Assembly (NCBI GenBank): GCA_002633005.1
Contig: NMRA01000264.1
Span: 1-64,000, forward strand
Direction of reading: 5' to 3'
Length of the DNA: 64,000 nucleotides
Origin: Phoronis australis
Taxonomy: Eukaryota > Phoronida > Phoronidae
The notes under the pieces were generated by a model. That model searched no databases, had not been told where the DNA came from, and worked only from the letters and a program-made list of their open reading frames with translations. Shown here one piece after another: positions 1 through 12,190 of this stretch; positions within the stretch are counted from its first letter, which is position 1, and each line of letters begins with the position of its first letter. The translations under genes and the position numbers were made by a program.

Positions 1-30
1 GCCGTTGCCGTTGCCGTTGCCGTTGCCGTT
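1..30. repeat. Hexamer simple repeat (GCCGTT)n
   Basis: Five tandem copies of a six-base unit open the window and abut the left repeat of the LTR element. The array may extend beyond the window edge. Confidence 0.9.
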
Positions 31-209
31 TAAAGAAGGCGCTAGCGTAGGTACTCTTTGTAGTTCATTACTTAATTAACAATAGGTTTCAGTTGTCTAA
101 TTAGGGGTTACCATATAATGAATTAATTACTGGATTTGATCATTCACTCTCCATCTACGCACAATCTCAAAGCATAGCTACCATTTAAACAAACCCACAG
201 TCAATCTCT
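29..209 (+). repeat. Left LTR-like direct repeat
   Basis: Matches 914-1094 closely, including the run around GGCGCTAGCGTAG and the end at CAGTCAATCTCT. It lies directly upstream of the primer-binding-like site. Confidence 0.75.
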
Positions 210-216
210 TAACATT

Positions 217-234
217 TGGGGGCCAGTCCGGGAG
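217..234 (+). other. Candidate tRNA primer-binding site
   Basis: TGGGGGCCAGTCCGGGAG lies seven bases after the left repeat. It resembles the proline-tRNA primer sites of retroviruses and Gypsy elements (TGGGGGCTCGTCCGGGAT type) with a few mismatches. Confidence 0.6.
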
Positions 235-343
235 TGTTTAAATAAAGGTTTACGTGGTTGTGTTGAATTGTTTTGAATCCAGTAATTACCGTTTGAATAT
301 TAATTAATAAAGTGCATTCTGGGAATAATACCCTTCCTCTAAA

Positions 344-876
344 ATGGATTTTGAAAAGTATATTGCGCAAGCGACACAATTCGGTTATACGGTGCAAAAT
401 TAAGGAAGTGCGCAGAGGAGCTCTTGCGGCAGGCCTCGGAGCGTGAAGAGCGCGCCCACAAACGAGAGCTGGAAAAGGGAGAGCTTGCACGGGAACAGGC
501 AAAGCTTGCACAAGAACACGCACAGCGCGCCCATAAACAAGAACTGGAATAGGCAGAGCTTGCACGGGAACAAGCAGAGCGGGCTCGAGCGATTGAGATT
601 CAGAAGCATAAGACACTGCAACTCCAGATTGAGCTCAAGGCTACACCTAGTGGTGGGGCTCCGAGCAGTGGTGTACGTACCAGCCGTCCAAAACTGCCAA
701 GGTTCGACGAACGCGTCGACTACATGGATGCCTTCCTAGCCCGATTTGAGACATTCGCCACAAGCCAGAAATGGGATAAATCGGAGTGGGCTGTGGACTT
801 GCGTCCATTGTTGACAGGTAAAGGCTTACAGGCCGGTGTTCAACAAGTGGAGATTCCTAGCTTGGATAGTAGATAA
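344..876 (+). pseudogene. Broken gag, N-terminal half
   Basis: A frame opening MDFEKYIAQ at 344 is a typical Gypsy gag start. It runs into a stop near 401 because one base is missing, then resumes in the next frame as an Arg/Glu-rich coiled coil with repeated ELAREQA-type heptads. A second stop (TAG) falls near 549. The frame then reaches the gag core, seen as KLPRFDERVDYMDAFLARFE and WDKSEWAVDLRPLLTG (about 690-830), and terminates at 874-876. The helical core is characteristic of capsid-like Gypsy gag proteins. The frameshift, the internal stop and the truncation make it nonfunctional. Confidence 0.8.
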
Positions 877-913
877 GACATTTGATTGTTTTGGTTGTTT
901 GATTAAAGTAATC

Positions 914-1094
914 TTTAAAGAGGGCGCTAGCGTAGTTACTCTTTGTAGTTGATTACTTAATTAACAATAGGTTTCAGTTGTCTAATTAGGGGTTATCATA
1001 TAATAAATTAATTACTGGATTTGATCATTCACTCTCCATCTAAGCACAATCTCAAAGCATAGCTACCTTTTAAACAAACCCACAGTCAATCTCT
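914..1094 (+). repeat. Right LTR-like direct repeat
   Basis: Near-identical partner of 29-209. The match stops at CAATCTCT and is followed at once by sequence of the tandem array, so the 3' end of the element is at or near 1094. Confidence 0.75.
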
Positions 1095-2109
1095 GGCAGA
1101 GCCAAACAAAGTGGTTACAGCCACTAAAGTTTTTGCTGTTTCGCTGCTGTTGAGGTTTCTGGTATCATAAATATTGAAACCAGTTTTGAACTAACTAGCT
1201 TTCTTTTCTGTCGGAGTTGTGAACACTTGGCCAAATAGGGTCTTTTTTAAAGACATTTCATTTTCCGTATCATTGGGTGTCAGGACTTGAGAACCTTCAG
1301 AGTGCCGGGCTGTATCCAAAATACATTAATGCGGCATTAAACGGAAACAACGTTAGTTCACCTACATAATTTTTGTCTTAAATCCTTCGTCATTCGTCTT
1401 GGTTATCCGAAGTTCACAGCGTATCGTTGAGGTACGGTTATAGCGCGTAAATAGACAAAAACCTGTATTAATGAACTTTCCAAACAATCGACAAATCAAC
1501 CGTTTTCAATTTGCCACTCGGAGATCAATTGAAAAATCCTTGTCTCTACGCCGATAGAAATCGGTCACGGGAACCATTGTTCATCTCGATCTGGTTGTGG
1601 CATCTCCAGAGGAATTCAAATAAAACCATTCAGCACGTTTTTTGTGACCTTGAAAGTCCTTTGGATTAATTCATGCCGTCTTTCTTGGTATGTTAGGGCA
1701 ATTGTTGGGCGGGATTAGAAAGTGCGTTCGCGTCAACGCGAATCCACAAGCAAGAAAAACAACAAACGTCTAGTCCAAGCGAATTGTAAATACAATTGAC
1801 AAATGGGCAGATTTATTCATTAGAGTAAATGTGCGTCATCAAGGCCCAAGCATTAACACATAAGAACCAAGGGTACAACTAAAATGCAGCCAACACTTGA
1901 AGTCTATTACAACGAAATGGACACCGAACAATGGTAACAGGTGAAGACCAAAGTGTTATCAAAAACTACAGTTACCCCTATCGTGCTTCATGCATAGCGT
2001 AAGACAGCATCTCATGGCATGTGGCTTGACGAAAGAGGCAACTTCCGGGATTTTGTTGCCTTTCTGACGCTGGTGTCTTTTTGTGTTTGCTGGCTCAGAG
2101 ACATGTTTG

Positions 2110-4313
2110 TTTTGTTGCCAGTGGTGGATCTTGCTTGTTCAGATCCTGTATGACACTAAAAGAAGTGTTAAGTACATTTCTCAGAAATAGCTCTTCAGAT
2201 TTATGTGAAACATTCAAATACTATTATTTAAACTTCTTTCACAAAACGAAAATGAAATGATCACATTTTAGATTATTAACAGTGTATCTGATACCACTTC
2301 TGAAATATTTTTATCAAATGAAATTCGATATTGTTATTGACACCGTTGTTTTACTAATAATGTGCTTTTTGCTAAATTTTGCAGTTTTTGAGAGATTGTG
2401 CCCTGGAACCAGGTATGAAACAGTGTACATGAATAAAGACAGTGCCTGAATGAGTAGCGAATGGAGTTTTCACTTCATTTTTCCGAATCGAACAAGTGGC
2501 ACATAGGAGTACACACGTCCAGGACGTTTACAGATGAACTGCACCACACCGTATGACTCTGATGTCTTTCGTCATAGTGGTCCTGCAACACATTTGATAT
2601 ACAGTCACTGCTGGCAACTTCAGTTCCCACACGTGGATGGTATATTAGTCAGCCAAAGTCCGGTTGTTGGACACTGGGACAAGTCGTTAAAAATGAACCC
2701 CTTGAAAGTGATAAAGCAATACGACCTGAATTGAAATCTACAAGTGAGAAAGTGTTTGGGCCGAAGGTATGAAATCACGGTATTCATCGGTTTTAAGGTT
2801 AACTAGACCAAGAATCCATAAATCTGAATATCCGCTGAAGTCCGAAAGCTTATCATTTTCAAAAGTAAAGATTCGATCTTTCAGGACACGAGATTCTGAA
2901 AAGTGATTTCGTGAAAAATTTTGGAGTTAGTTTCTATACACGTGCCGTTTGAAACTAGTGATTCGAAGAGCCAGTGCCCCTCAATGGGATTCAATCAAAT
3001 TTTGTCAATGCTTACTGAGCTGCTACATTTAGTTTCATTATCAAATTTTGGAATACAGCCAGTAAAATCTTGCTGCTCTGCTGTCAGACCTCGTCAATAG
3101 CTTCAACTAGACCTTCTTTTTGTTGGATTTGTGAACCTTCTGACTCAAGGTCCTTTTGAAAACGTTTTCATTTGTCGCATAATTTGCCTTCAAACTTGTA
3201 CACCTTCGGAGTATCGAGCTCTATCCTATTTATACCAATGCATTATGATGCGCAAGCAACATTAGGTTTCCTTATTCGGTTGTGAATTTTCTTCTTCCAT
3301 GCTTCTTCTTCCGTTCTGGTTATCCGTGGGTTTCAGCGTATCGCTGTTGCGTGGGTATNTTTTGTTGCCAGTGGTGGATCTTGCTTGTTCAGATCCTGTA
3401 TGACACTAAAAGAAGTGTTAAGTACATTTCTCAGAAATAGCTCTTCAGATTTATGTGAAACATTCAAATACTATTATTTAAACGTCGTTCACAAAACGAA
3501 AATGAAATGATCACATTTTAGATTATTAACAGTGTATCTGATACCACTTCTGAAATATTTTTATCAAATGAAATTCGATATTGTTATTGACACCGTTGTT
3601 TTACTAATAATGTGCTTTTTTGCTAAATTTTGCAGTTTTTGAGAGATTGTGCCCTAAAAATGAACCCCTTGAAAGTGATAAAGCAATACGACCTGAATTG
3701 AAATCTACAAGTGAGAAAGTGTTTGGGCCGAAGGTATGAAATCACGGTATTCCTCGGTTTTAAGGTTAACTAGACCAAGAATCCATAAATCTGAATATCC
3801 GCTGAAGTCCGAAAGCTTATCATTTTCAAAAGTAAAGATATGATCTTTCAGGACACGAGATTCTGAAAAGTGATTTCGTGAAAAATTTTGGAGTTAGTTT
3901 CTATACACGTGCCGTTTAAAACTAGTGATTCGAAGAGCCAGTGCCCCTCAATGCGATCCAATCAAACTTTGTCAATGCTTACTGAGCTGCTACATTTAGT
4001 TTCATTATCAAATTTTGGAATATGCTGCTCTGCTGTCAGACCTCGTCAATAGTTTCAACTAGACCTTCTTTTTGTTGGATTTGTGAACCTTCTGACTCAA
4101 GGTCCTTTTGAAAACGTTTTCATTTGTCGCATAATTTGCCTTCAAACTTGTACACCTTCGGAGTATCGAGCTCTATCCTATTTATACCAATGCATTATGA
4201 TGCGCAAGCAACATTAGGTTTCCTTATTCGGTTGTGAATTTTCTTCTTCCATGCTTCTTCTTCCGTTCTGGTTATCCGTGGGTTTCAGCGTATCGCTGTT
4301 GCGTGGGTATGGC
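2110..4313. repeat. Near-identical direct duplication around a single N
   Basis: Bases from 3360 onward repeat the sequence from 2110 onward almost exactly, apart from a deletion of about 290 bases and a smaller one. The junction is the single N at 3359. This level of identity is far above that between other array units, so it is probably two haplotypes joined end to end by the assembler. Confidence 0.75.
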
Positions 4314-5976
4314 GAGTCAGTAGACAAAAAACATGTATTAGCAAAAGTTTTACGATCTTTTACGTTATTTCGATTGATTCATGCTGTCATTCTGGATACG
4401 TTTGGGCTTGTGTCAGTAGGTTAGTGTAACTGTTAGTCGGGATTAGAAAGAGCATCAGCGTAAACGCGAATACACGAGCAAGACAATTGACAAACGTGTG
4501 GTGCAAGCGAATGGAGATAGATTTGGTGGATGGAGAGGTATATCCATTTAAAGTACATGTACGTCATCACGAACCAAACACTAAAACCTGAGTACAACCC
4601 AGAGTACAACTAAAATACAGCCAAAACTTAAAATATTTTACAACGACGCGACCCGGACACCACACAATTGTCATAAGTGGAGAGCTGTAACTGCAAGTGC
4701 CCCCCAAACTAAAATATCATGAATAACAAAAGTTATACACCACTGTCGTCTTTCATGAATCGGTAAGACAGCAACTCATGGCGCGCCCCCACGGAAGAAG
4801 CAGCTTGCGAGACGTTTTTACCTTTTCCACTCTGGTGTTATTTTGTGTTCGTGGTTCAGCAACATCTTTGGTTCACTCCCAGTGGTGGCGAGGCCATGGT
4901 CTTTGTTGTTCGAATCCTGTAAGACCCTAGAAAAGAACGTCTACATTTCTCTCTAACGTTTGTATCTCAGAAATGACAGTTCACATTGATGTAAAAATTT
5001 CAAATACTATGATGTAAACACCGTTCACAAAAACGAAAATGATAAGAGCATATTCTACAACTTTAACAGAGTTCTGAGATGACTTCTGAAACACTTTCAT
5101 TGAATTTAATTCGATCTTGTTATTGATGCCATTGTTTTACCATTAATGTGCTTTTTGTCCTACGTTAAATTTTACGGTTTTGAGAAATAATTTATTGTGC
5201 CCTGAAACCAGGTGTGGATTGATGGGTCCTAGAATGCACATACGGTCGAAGCATGTACATGTATCTTCCAGGATGTTAACAGCTTAATGGCACCATACTT
5301 TTTGGCTATGGTGTCATCCCACTGTTCGCGACGTCAAATCCTACATGCTAGTGGTATATTAGTCAGTCCAGTGGTTCGAAGAAATTTGGCGAAGTCTCTA
5401 AAAACCTACAATAAAATTCAAACGAAGTCAACCCTTTGGAGGCAATGAAATCGTATGATCTGAATTGAAATCTACGAGTGAGAAAGAGAGTGAGCAGGAG
5501 GTATGAATTCAAGGTATTCATTGGTCTGAAAGCTTAAACGTCCAAAAATCTATAAATTCGAATGTCCGCACCAGTCCGAAGCTAAACGTTAGAACTTTCA
5601 TGTATCAAGATTTTGAAAAGTTGTTTCGAAAAGAAGATTCGGGTATTTATATGCACGTGCTTATCTGAAACTACTTTATGGAACCGTGAGAGCCTGTCGG
5701 AAGGATCAAAACAATATTCGGCAATGTGCAGAGATGATGCATTTATTTACATTTTCAAATATTTGTTTATCACCACTACAATCTTGCTGCTTCCTGTCGA
5801 TGACTAAGTCACAGGTTCCAGGTATAATAGACCTTCGGACTAGTTTCGAACTAACTATCTGTTCTTTCTGTCGAATGTGTGAACCCTCGGGGTTAAAGGG
5901 CTCTTTTTAAAACATATTCAATTGTCGGATGATTTGCCTTTAGACTTGCAAACCTTAATAGTATAGAGCTCTACCC

Positions 5977-6084
5977 TATTTATACCAATTCAGTATGAAT
6001 CGCAAGCAAAATTATATTACATTCTTAATTTTAGTCTTCGTTTGTCATTCTTCTTCTTCCATTCTCCTTCTTCCGTCTTGGTAA
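5977..6084 (+). other. Exon-like module 1 of array R (Lys/Arg start plus hydrophobic stretch)
   Basis: A frame from ATG 5995 reads MNRKQNYITFLILVFVC and then stays hydrophobic until a stop at 6082: a basic start followed by a membrane or signal-like segment. Related copies at 9169, 12787, 15357 and 18318 read parts of the same segment in shifted frames. At 15485 the block ends in a perfect donor (GGCATG|GTAAGTAAAT). The TATA-like box only 12 bases upstream cannot serve this ATG; its complement TATAAATAGG could act on the minus strand. Function unknown. Confidence 0.3.
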
Positions 6085-7116
6085 CCCAGGGTTCGCAACG
6101 TATCGTTGTTGTGTGAGTATAGCAAGTAAATAAACAAAACCATGGAATAATAAAATTTACAAACAAACAATTGAGAAATCAACTGTTGTTTTCCATTTGA
6201 TACTTGAATAATCAATGTAATTGAAAAATCCTTCTCCATGCCACGGGTGTAATCGATCAAGGGAACCACTGCTCAGCTCCACCTGGTTATGGCATCTGCA
6301 GAGGAACTCAGTTAACAGCATTCAGCATGCACACAGAATCGTCATTTGGATTCAGTCATGCTGTTTTTTAGTGTGTTAGGGTATGTGTTAGTATGTTAGT
6401 GCAAATTTTAGTCGAAATTACAAAGAGTGTTATCGTCAATACGAATGTACCAGCAAGACAAGTAACAAACGACAAGTGAAAGCGAACGGTGATAGATTTG
6501 GTGCATGGAGAGGAGTATCCATTTAAAGTACATGTGCGTCATCACGAACCAAACACTAAAAATTGAGTACAACCCAGAGTACAAGTAAACTACCGTTATC
6601 ACTTTAAAGCTGTTTCAATGATCAAGACACCACAGTTGTCACAAGTGTCAGTCAGACCAAAATGTTGTCAATAACGACAGATATACACCTCTATCGTCCT
6701 TCATGTATCTTTTATGGCAGCATCTCATGATGCACCCTAAGGGAGAGCACAACTTAAGGGAATTTTTACGTTTCCGATTATGTTATCATTTTGTGTTGAT
6801 GGTTCAGTGACATGACATCTTTTGCTCTGTGCCAGTGGTGGTAAGGTCAGTGCCCTGCATGCTCAGATCCTATAAGACCCTGGAACAAACGTCTATATTT
6901 TTCTAACCTTAAACGTTTATATCTCAGAAATAGCTGTTCTGATTCATGTAACACCTCAAAATACTGTGATTTAAAGACAGTTCACAAAAGAGCATATTTT
7001 AAAACATTACTAGAGTTCTGAGGTCACTTCTGGAACACTTTCATGAAATAAAATTCGATCTTGTTATTGATATCATTGTTTTACCATTAATGTGGCTTTG
7101 CCTTTTGCTAAATTTT

Positions 7117-7230
7117 ACTTTTTTTGAGGGACTGTGCCCTGAAAGTAGGTGTAATACAATGTATAGGAATAAAAATAGATGCCCGAATGACTTCACTTTT
7201 CAAAATCAAAAAGGCTTCTGTACAGTTTTG
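7117..7230 (+). pseudogene. Exon-like module 3 of array R (CPE-x-RC block)
   Basis: After a TTTTGC-type tract, array copies near 2385, 5175, 7117, 8345, 11690 and 17470 carry a block that in several copies reads F-x-x-L-C-P-E-x-R-C followed by NK-x-x-C, giving cysteines at similar spacing. At 2384 a proper acceptor (TTTTGCAG|) precedes it. An AATAAA lies inside the block in most copies (for example ATGAATAAAGAC near 2430), so it may instead be a 3' untranslated exon with a polyadenylation signal. Coding status is uncertain. Confidence 0.25.
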
Positions 7231-7689
7231 ATGACTCGCAGAACACACAGACAGTCGAAGCATTTAATTTCCAGGATATTAAGGGGGGAACGGTACTATA
7301 CCTTTTGACTCTGATGTCATTCCTGTGAGTGGTCCAGCGGCACCTTTGATACACTCTCACTGCTCGCGACGTCAGATCCCGCATGACAATGGTATACTAG
7401 TCAGCCAATGTCCAGTGGTTTGACGAAATTAGATCAATTCCTTAAAAGCCTACAATGATGTTCAAACAAAGTCATCTCATTGGAAGCAATGAAAACTTAT
7501 GATCTGAATTGAAAAGTACAAGTAAGAAAGAGTGTGAGCAGAAGGTATGAAATGACTTATTCATTGGTCCAAAAGTTTGCAAGTCCAAAAATCCATAAAT
7601 CCAAAGGTCCAAACTAGGTCGAAAGTCCATTAGTTTGAAAGCTAAAATTTCGAACTTTCATTTGTTATCTCCATGATAGCAAGTAACAG

Positions 7690-7880
7690 CATATGTTCAC
7701 GAAAACAACAACGGATTTAAAACTTGACATGTTTCGGTGTCATTTATTAAACACCATCCTCAGAAGTCATAATACAGTGGCCACCTAGCTAGGCCCAGCA
7801 ACAAGTAATGAAGCACAGATACAGTCAGTTACAGGGAGTGACAATGAACTATACCAACAATGACAACCTGTGGTGTGTCA
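7690..7880 (-). mobile_element. Inserted fragment with hammerhead-ribozyme-like core
   Basis: This stretch interrupts an array unit. On the minus strand it contains CTGAGGA (7757-7763), a four-base-pair stem (GGTG/CACC) and GAAAC (7731-7735), the order and spacing of a hammerhead core and stem II. A three-base stem III can pair with TGTA about 10 bases upstream; stem I is weak. Such ribozymes occur in Penelope-like and other retroelements of invertebrates. Activity is not implied. Confidence 0.4.
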
Positions 7881-9329
7881 GGCAACTGACAAAATGTTAT
7901 CAATAACGAAAGTTTCATACCTCTATCGTCCTTCGTGTACCGTGTAAGACAGCATCTCATGGCGCGCCCTCACGGAAATGAGGTGCAACTTCAGAGATTT
8001 TTTTACCTTTCCAATTACGGTAGCATTTGAGTAGGTGGTTCATTGCTATCTTTGGTTCTCTGTCAGTAGTGGCGAGGTCATGGTTGTTCAGATCATGTAT
8101 TACCTTTGGAATAACGTTCAAATTTCTCTAACTTTGAAGATTCGTATCAGAAAGCAGTTCAGATTTAGGTAAAATGTCAAATGCCATGATTTAAACACCG
8201 TTCAAAAAACGAAAATGAAATGATCATATTAACTGTTTTTCTGTGATGACTTCTGAAACATTTATTTTCATCGAATGAAATTCCACTGTGTGATTGATAC
8301 CATGGTTTTAACATTAATGTGCTTTAGTTTTTTTTTAAATTTACAGTTTTTTGCCCTGAAACCAGGTGTGAAACAGTGTTCATGAATAAAGACAGATGTT
8401 GAATGACTGGCGAGTAAATTTTGAACTTCGCTTTTTCAAATCAAACAAGGATGGCTTCGGATGAACATTATTGGTGACATTCGTGTTAGTTGTCCGGGCC
8501 TACCTTAGGTATACGGTCACTGCTTTCGACGTTAAATTCCGCGCGTTAATGGTATACTAGTCAGCCAAAGTCCACCGTTCGAAGAATGACCAAGTCGCTA
8601 TTAAATCTACAATACGGTTAAAAGGAAACCAAGCCTTTAGAAGCGATAAAACCTACATGACTTCAGTTTAAAATTAGAAGTGAGAAAGTGTATTTGCTGA
8701 AGGTATGAAATCACAGCTTTCATTTTTCCGAAGGTTTGCAAGTCCACAAATACACGCAAGTACGAAAGGCAATAACTGCGAAAGCTAAAAGTTCAAACTT
8801 TAATGACATAAGGTTCTGAACGGTGATTTGGAACAAAATATTTTGGGATCTTAAATACTCGAAGAGCCAGTGCCTCTGAAAAAAATCTAAACACAGTTCA
8901 GCAATGTGCATTGAGTTTCGCTTTCATTTACATTTCCAAACTTTGTTTTACCGCCACTTAAATTTTGCTGCTTCGCTGTCGTTGACTTTGAATAACTGGC
9001 TTCTGGTTTCGTGGCCTTATTTCGGACAAACTAACTTTCTTGTCTGTCGGAATCGTGAACCTTGGGCCTGATAGGGCCTTTTTAAAAACAGTTTCATTTC
9101 TCGTGTTATGGGTGTTTGGACTTGAGAACCTTCAAAGTATCGAACTACAGTTATTTATATTAATGCAGTATGAAACGCAACTAACGTTAGTTTACCTTCA
9201 TAATTTTCATTCTAAATCCTTCACTGTTTTGGTTATCCGTGGGTCGCAGTACATCGTTGGGGTATGGGTATGGCTTGTAAATAGACAAAAACGTGTATTT
9301 TACAAACAACCGACAAAATCAAATGTTTT

Positions 9330-9780
9330 CAATTTGCCACCAAGAAGCACAGTAGTCAATTTCGTCGGAACAAGACCGTCAGCCGACCTTTTTACAGTAA
9401 AAACATATATGCCAATTTTTAAAGTCATCCATAGAGTGGTTTGGTTGACAGTAAAAAAACAGCTGCTAGATGCCGCAAAATACTCCCAATCCATCCGGAA
9501 ATGAAAGATAGGCACCATTTCACTAATATATCCCTATCTGCCAAATTTTATGAAAATCCGTCAAGACCTTTGAATATACAGACTTTAGGTAAACTTAAAA
9601 AAAATTAAATTGCCACTAGGAGGCACACCGGTAGTTCAATCCGTCCTGTAATCGTTGTCATACGCTGTCAATTTAATATAAAGATACTTGCTAAATTTAA
9701 TAAAGATCTTGCAGAGCCATAGACTCTATTCACGCGGCGGACATTAAAATCCAAAGCGAGGCTCACTGCGATAAACAAAG
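9330..9780 (+). repeat. Copy of the CCACTAGG-box repeat
   Basis: Contains TTGCCACTAGGAGGCACACC near 9620 and the accompanying phrases 'ttttatgaaaatccgt' and 'taataaagat' shared with 13860-15000 and 51000-52030. This is a partial member of that interspersed repeat. Confidence 0.6.
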
Positions 9781-10499
9781 TGGAAATTTACATTGCGTGC
9801 GTTAAATAGCCGGTCTTTGGAGTCCAACCTGAATATTAAATCTTAAAAAATGTGTCAATAATTAACCACAGAGACGTAGAAAAATACAGTTAAAGAACAA
9901 TTCAATGCACCAATAAGTTTTCTGACGAAAGGATATAATTTTTTTCCGGAAAACTACTGTAGGTTCCAAATTGCGGCGATCGTAGTGTTACGGATTAGGT
10001 ATCATGCTGAATGCAGGTTTACGTTTCTTTTAATAAATTCTTGATAAAAATGCTTTCTACACGAACCAGGTCATCTGGTCTTATTGTTGACGAGTTAAAG
10101 ATATATTCGACAGTGGTGGCTCATAGCATTTTGCTGCCATGTGCAATTAGTCTCATCTGGTTTAATTTGTCGATCAAGAGTAGACCTATTAGCTTCAAGC
10201 ATAGCCTAGGTCCTGGTGAGGTAGGCACTACCGGGACTAATAGTTGATTTGTCATCGATCTGAAATAATACTTGATGTTATTAAATATATATTTTGATTA
10301 CGATAAAAAACTAGGCTCGCAATTGAAAATAAAAATAATATGACCGTCAATTCTGCTGTCTTGGTTTAAAATTTAATAATTACGTCTATTTCATGTGTTT
10401 TATATTTCAAATATCAATCTCGACCAAGTTGAATTTTAAATTTAAAACTCCTAATTCTTTCGTCCAAAGCATAACCTCGTTTTAGAGCTCAATTTCAGT

Positions 10500-11165
10500 T
10501 AACTGGACAGAACACAGTGGCGGATTTAGAGGGGAGCCAAGGAGCTATGCCCCAGCCCCCCCCCCTAAAATTCTCCCAGATTCCATTTGGCAGTTCAGGG
10601 GCGCGAATTTCTGACGGGCAGAATCCTGGGTAATACTCTGCCTTGTCCCCCCTTAACTCAAAGTCCTGAATCCCCCTGGAACAAGCATAGTTATCATGTT
10701 TCTTCAGAGGCCTCGTTCATATATCCGACGGGAAAGGTGCCACATGTGTGTGCGGCCTTCTGAGAGGGGAACGTTTCGCCGAGTGATGGGTCAGTGAAAA
10801 CTCTACTGACCTCCCGAGTACCATCAATAGCACCCCGCCCTTTTGCAAGCTCTCATAGCTCCGTCTCAAGTAGCGTTTTCAGTGGCTGATCTAGGATACC
10901 ATATAGGCCTAGTGAGGGGGGCCTGACATCCTCGGAGAAGCGGGCAAAGCGCGATTGTATGCACGTAGGCGGTCCGGAAGTTGCGGGCGCCGAGGATGTA
11001 TACCTTCTGCTCAGGAAATCTGTCGTTGGACTAAAAAAAAATAAAACGTAACGTGTTTTCCCCCCTCGTCCGCTACCGGTCCTAGCTCGAACTCAGTACA
11101 AGTTTCCTCCCGCTTCACGTTTTTCTGGTTCAGTTATTTTGCTTTCGGCAGTCAAGGGGGGGGAC
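10500..11165 (+). mobile_element. Nested DNA-transposon ends (CAGTGGCGGATTTAG type)
   Basis: CAGTGGCGGATTTAGAGGGG near 10515 and CAGTGGCTGATCTAGGATAC near 10870 resemble terminal repeats of the hAT-like and other short elements elsewhere in the window (21980, 55645, 56630). C-rich and G-rich tracts follow. I cannot pair the ends confidently, so borders are approximate and no coding content is seen. Confidence 0.4.
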
Positions 11166-12129
11166 CAACACTTGTAAAACATTTTACAGCGACCTGGAAA
11201 CCACACAGTTGTCACAGGTGGAGAACTGTAACTGCACCTATCAGCAAGTCCAAAACGTTTTAATAACGAACTTTACACACCTTTGTCGCCTTTTGTATTT
11301 TGGATAAGATAGCATCTTATGGCGCACGTCCTGATGGAAGAGGCAATTTCCGGGATTTTTGATTTTTCCGACTCTGGTGTCGTGTTGAGTTGGTGGTTCA
11401 GCGATATCTTTAGTCCGTTGCCAGTGGTGGCGAGGTCAGGATCTTTCTAGTTCAGATCCTGTATGACCCTAGAAAAAGCGTCTACATTTCTCTTGCTTCA
11501 AATGTTGCTATCTCAGAAATAGCAGTTCAGATTTATGTAAAACGTTCACACACTATGATTTAAACATCTTTCACAAAACGAAAGTACAATAATCACAATT
11601 TAGAACATCAACATTGTTTCTGAGATCACTTCTCGAAACTTTTCTTCAAATTATTTTCGATCATGTTTTGACACGGTTGTTAGCTTTCAATGGTTTTTAA
11701 GAGAACATGCCTTGAAACTAGATGCGAGTCATTGTGCATTAATAAAGACATATGCTTGAATGACTCGCTAGTAGATTTTATACTTCCTTTTCCATATCGA
11801 AAAAATGTTGGTCATGTTTTGATGACACACTCGAGCACAAACGTGTAGTAAATTCTGGAAGCTTCTATGTTTACAAGTTAACGGAACCTTGACTCTTGTG
11901 CAATTCGTGTCAGTGGTCCTGCAGAACTTTTGGTATATTGTCATTGCTAGCAATGTCAGATCTCGCATGTTAATGGTGTACTGGTCAGTCAAAGTAAAGT
12001 AGTTCGACGAAAGGCAAAGTATCTAAAAGGCATAGAATAATATCAAATAGATGTTGGAATGCCGTGCAGTTATCGACGGATAAGAATATAAAATAGTAAA
12101 ACTAAAACGACGAGCGTCGGTACTAAAAT

Positions 12130-12190
12130 ATATTAAAATATCCCCACGTTTCGAGCGATGACCTCTTTGTCAAGGGTGTGCTACATACTG
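12130..12190 (-). mobile_element. Decayed hammerhead-like fragment
   Basis: On the minus strand this reads TTGACAA, then CGCTCGAAACGT. It resembles the frequent invertebrate retroelement sequence with CTGACGA and CGCTCGAAACGT, but two core positions are changed, so it should be inactive. It sits in an AT-rich insertion within an array unit. Confidence 0.35.

Larger units (their letters stand above)
29..1094 (+). mobile_element. Miniature Ty3/Gypsy-type LTR retrotransposon, internally deleted
   Basis: Two direct repeats of about 181 bp (29-209 and 914-1094), differing at only a few positions, flank about 700 bp of internal sequence. Just inside the left repeat is a primer-binding-site-like stretch, and then the start of a gag gene. 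No protease, reverse transcriptase or integrase is present, so this is a deletion derivative that could move only with enzymes supplied in trans. The repeats may be only part of the original LTR, because I do not see clean TG...CA ends or a target duplication. Confidence 0.75.

Noticed and set aside
443-739. Plus-strand frame of 98 codons overlapping gag
   Set aside because: It is a shifted reading of the gag coiled-coil repeats; the true frame is recognisable as gag. The long minus-strand frames here have the same cause.
9040-9504. 154-codon plus-strand frame in the R array
   Set aside because: It runs through AT-rich array sequence and the CCACTAGG repeat. Other units do not keep it open and no domain is visible.
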